The notes beneath the pieces were generated by a model. That model did no database searches and was not told the DNA's origin. It was given only the letters and a program-made list of their open reading frames with translations. Of a stretch of 64,000 bases of DNA, positions 63,917 through 64,000 are shown in pieces. Source of the DNA: QHXQ01 sp036389395 (lineage in GTDB: Bacteria > Acidobacteriota > Blastocatellia > Pyrinomonadales > Pyrinomonadaceae); NCBI GenBank assembly GCA_036389395.1, contig DASVPY010000014.1, positions 24,876 through 88,875 of the forward strand, written 5' to 3'. A program made the position numbers and the translations under genes. Numbering within the stretch: position 1 is the stretch's first letter; each line of letters starts with the position of its first letter.

Positions 63917-64000
63917 AGGCAGGAGCCAGGAGTCAGAAGCCAGAAGGAAAAGGCCGGCCTTGATGAAAGGCCGGCCTTTTCCTTCTGGCTTCTGACTCCT
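63917..64000 (+). terminator. 34-bp perfect inverted repeat, terminator-like, at the window end
   Basis: The arms 63928-63961 and 63967-64000 are perfect reverse complements over 34 bp, with a GATGA loop. The inner part is AAGGCCGGCCTT/AAGGCCGGCCTTTT, a terminator-like core followed by TTTT; the outer part is AGGAGTCAGAAGCCAGAAGG and its complement, the same dispersed family as at 7563-7673. The right arm reaches the window edge, so it may be longer. Confidence 0.85.

Noticed and set aside
1..64000. tRNA or rRNA genes
   Set aside because: No T-loop plus acceptor-stem pattern or rRNA-like stretch was noticed by eye; a proper covariance search was not possible.

Overview
The window is about 64 kb of very GC-rich bacterial DNA that most resembles an Acidobacteriota genome, probably of the Blastocatellia/Pyrinomonadaceae type. 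The reasons are a secreted beta-helix protein with a C-terminal domain of the TIGR03437 type, a TPR-CHAT/ECF-sigma/anti-sigma operon, YCF48 repeats inside an exosortase locus, and many short dispersed repeats between genes. This assignment is inference; no rRNA or tRNA gene was seen.

Layout. (1) 1-230: the end of lysS on the + strand, closed by an inverted repeat. (2) 245-13526, all on the - strand: an exosortase-type exopolysaccharide (EPS) export block with wecB, exosortase, EpsI, a PrsT-like TPR lipoprotein, a Wzz/GumC chain-length protein, an ExeA-like ATPase, a BY-kinase, an initiating sugar-phosphate transferase, a Wza-type SLBB protein and a YCF48 protein. (3) 13707-14625: a small GAF-protein operon with its own promoter and terminator. 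(4) 14900-18858: a large secreted beta-helix protein behind a sigma70-like promoter and a leader of about 570 nt holding two probable cyclic-di-GMP-I (GEMM) riboswitches. (5) 19088-32287: a possible island. A - strand TPR-CHAT, ECF sigma and anti-sigma operon and a small SD-backed gene are followed by a divergent + strand operon. That operon encodes a degenerate P-loop (iSTAND-like) protein, a tandem SPFH-like scaffold, a second CHAT protease, a degenerate RING/treble-clef protein and a DUF4407 membrane protein. This is the best candidate for a little-described system. (6) 32320-61093, - strand: the second EPS block. It holds a Wzy/WaaL-type ligase/polymerase, a flippase, glycosyltransferases, three AsnB-type amidotransferases, a phosphodiesterase-like protein, a heparinase/alginate-lyase-like protein, methyltransferases, an AlgD-type dehydrogenase, a YdcF-like protein, a second beta-helix lipoprotein, a GT39 protein and an embedded RelE/Phd-like toxin-antitoxin pair. 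(7) 61528-63908: a divergent pair of possible regulators, an HTH-like protein and a zinc-finger anti-sigma-like protein.

How it fits together. The two EPS blocks supply precursor synthesis (ManNAc, uronic acid), chain initiation, assembly, flipping, polymerisation, length control and export, plus modification by amidation, methylation and lyase activity. The secreted beta-helix protein in between is probably set by c-di-GMP, the usual signal for matrix production. The central CHAT region looks functionally separate: a stress or conflict module with two caspase-like proteases, a sigma/anti-sigma switch and a membrane-scaffold operon.

Almost every gap in the EPS region carries an inverted array of 7-12 bp units from several sequence families. 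In at least four places these arrays run into coding sequence and supply a signal peptide, an N-terminal extension or a C-terminal tail.
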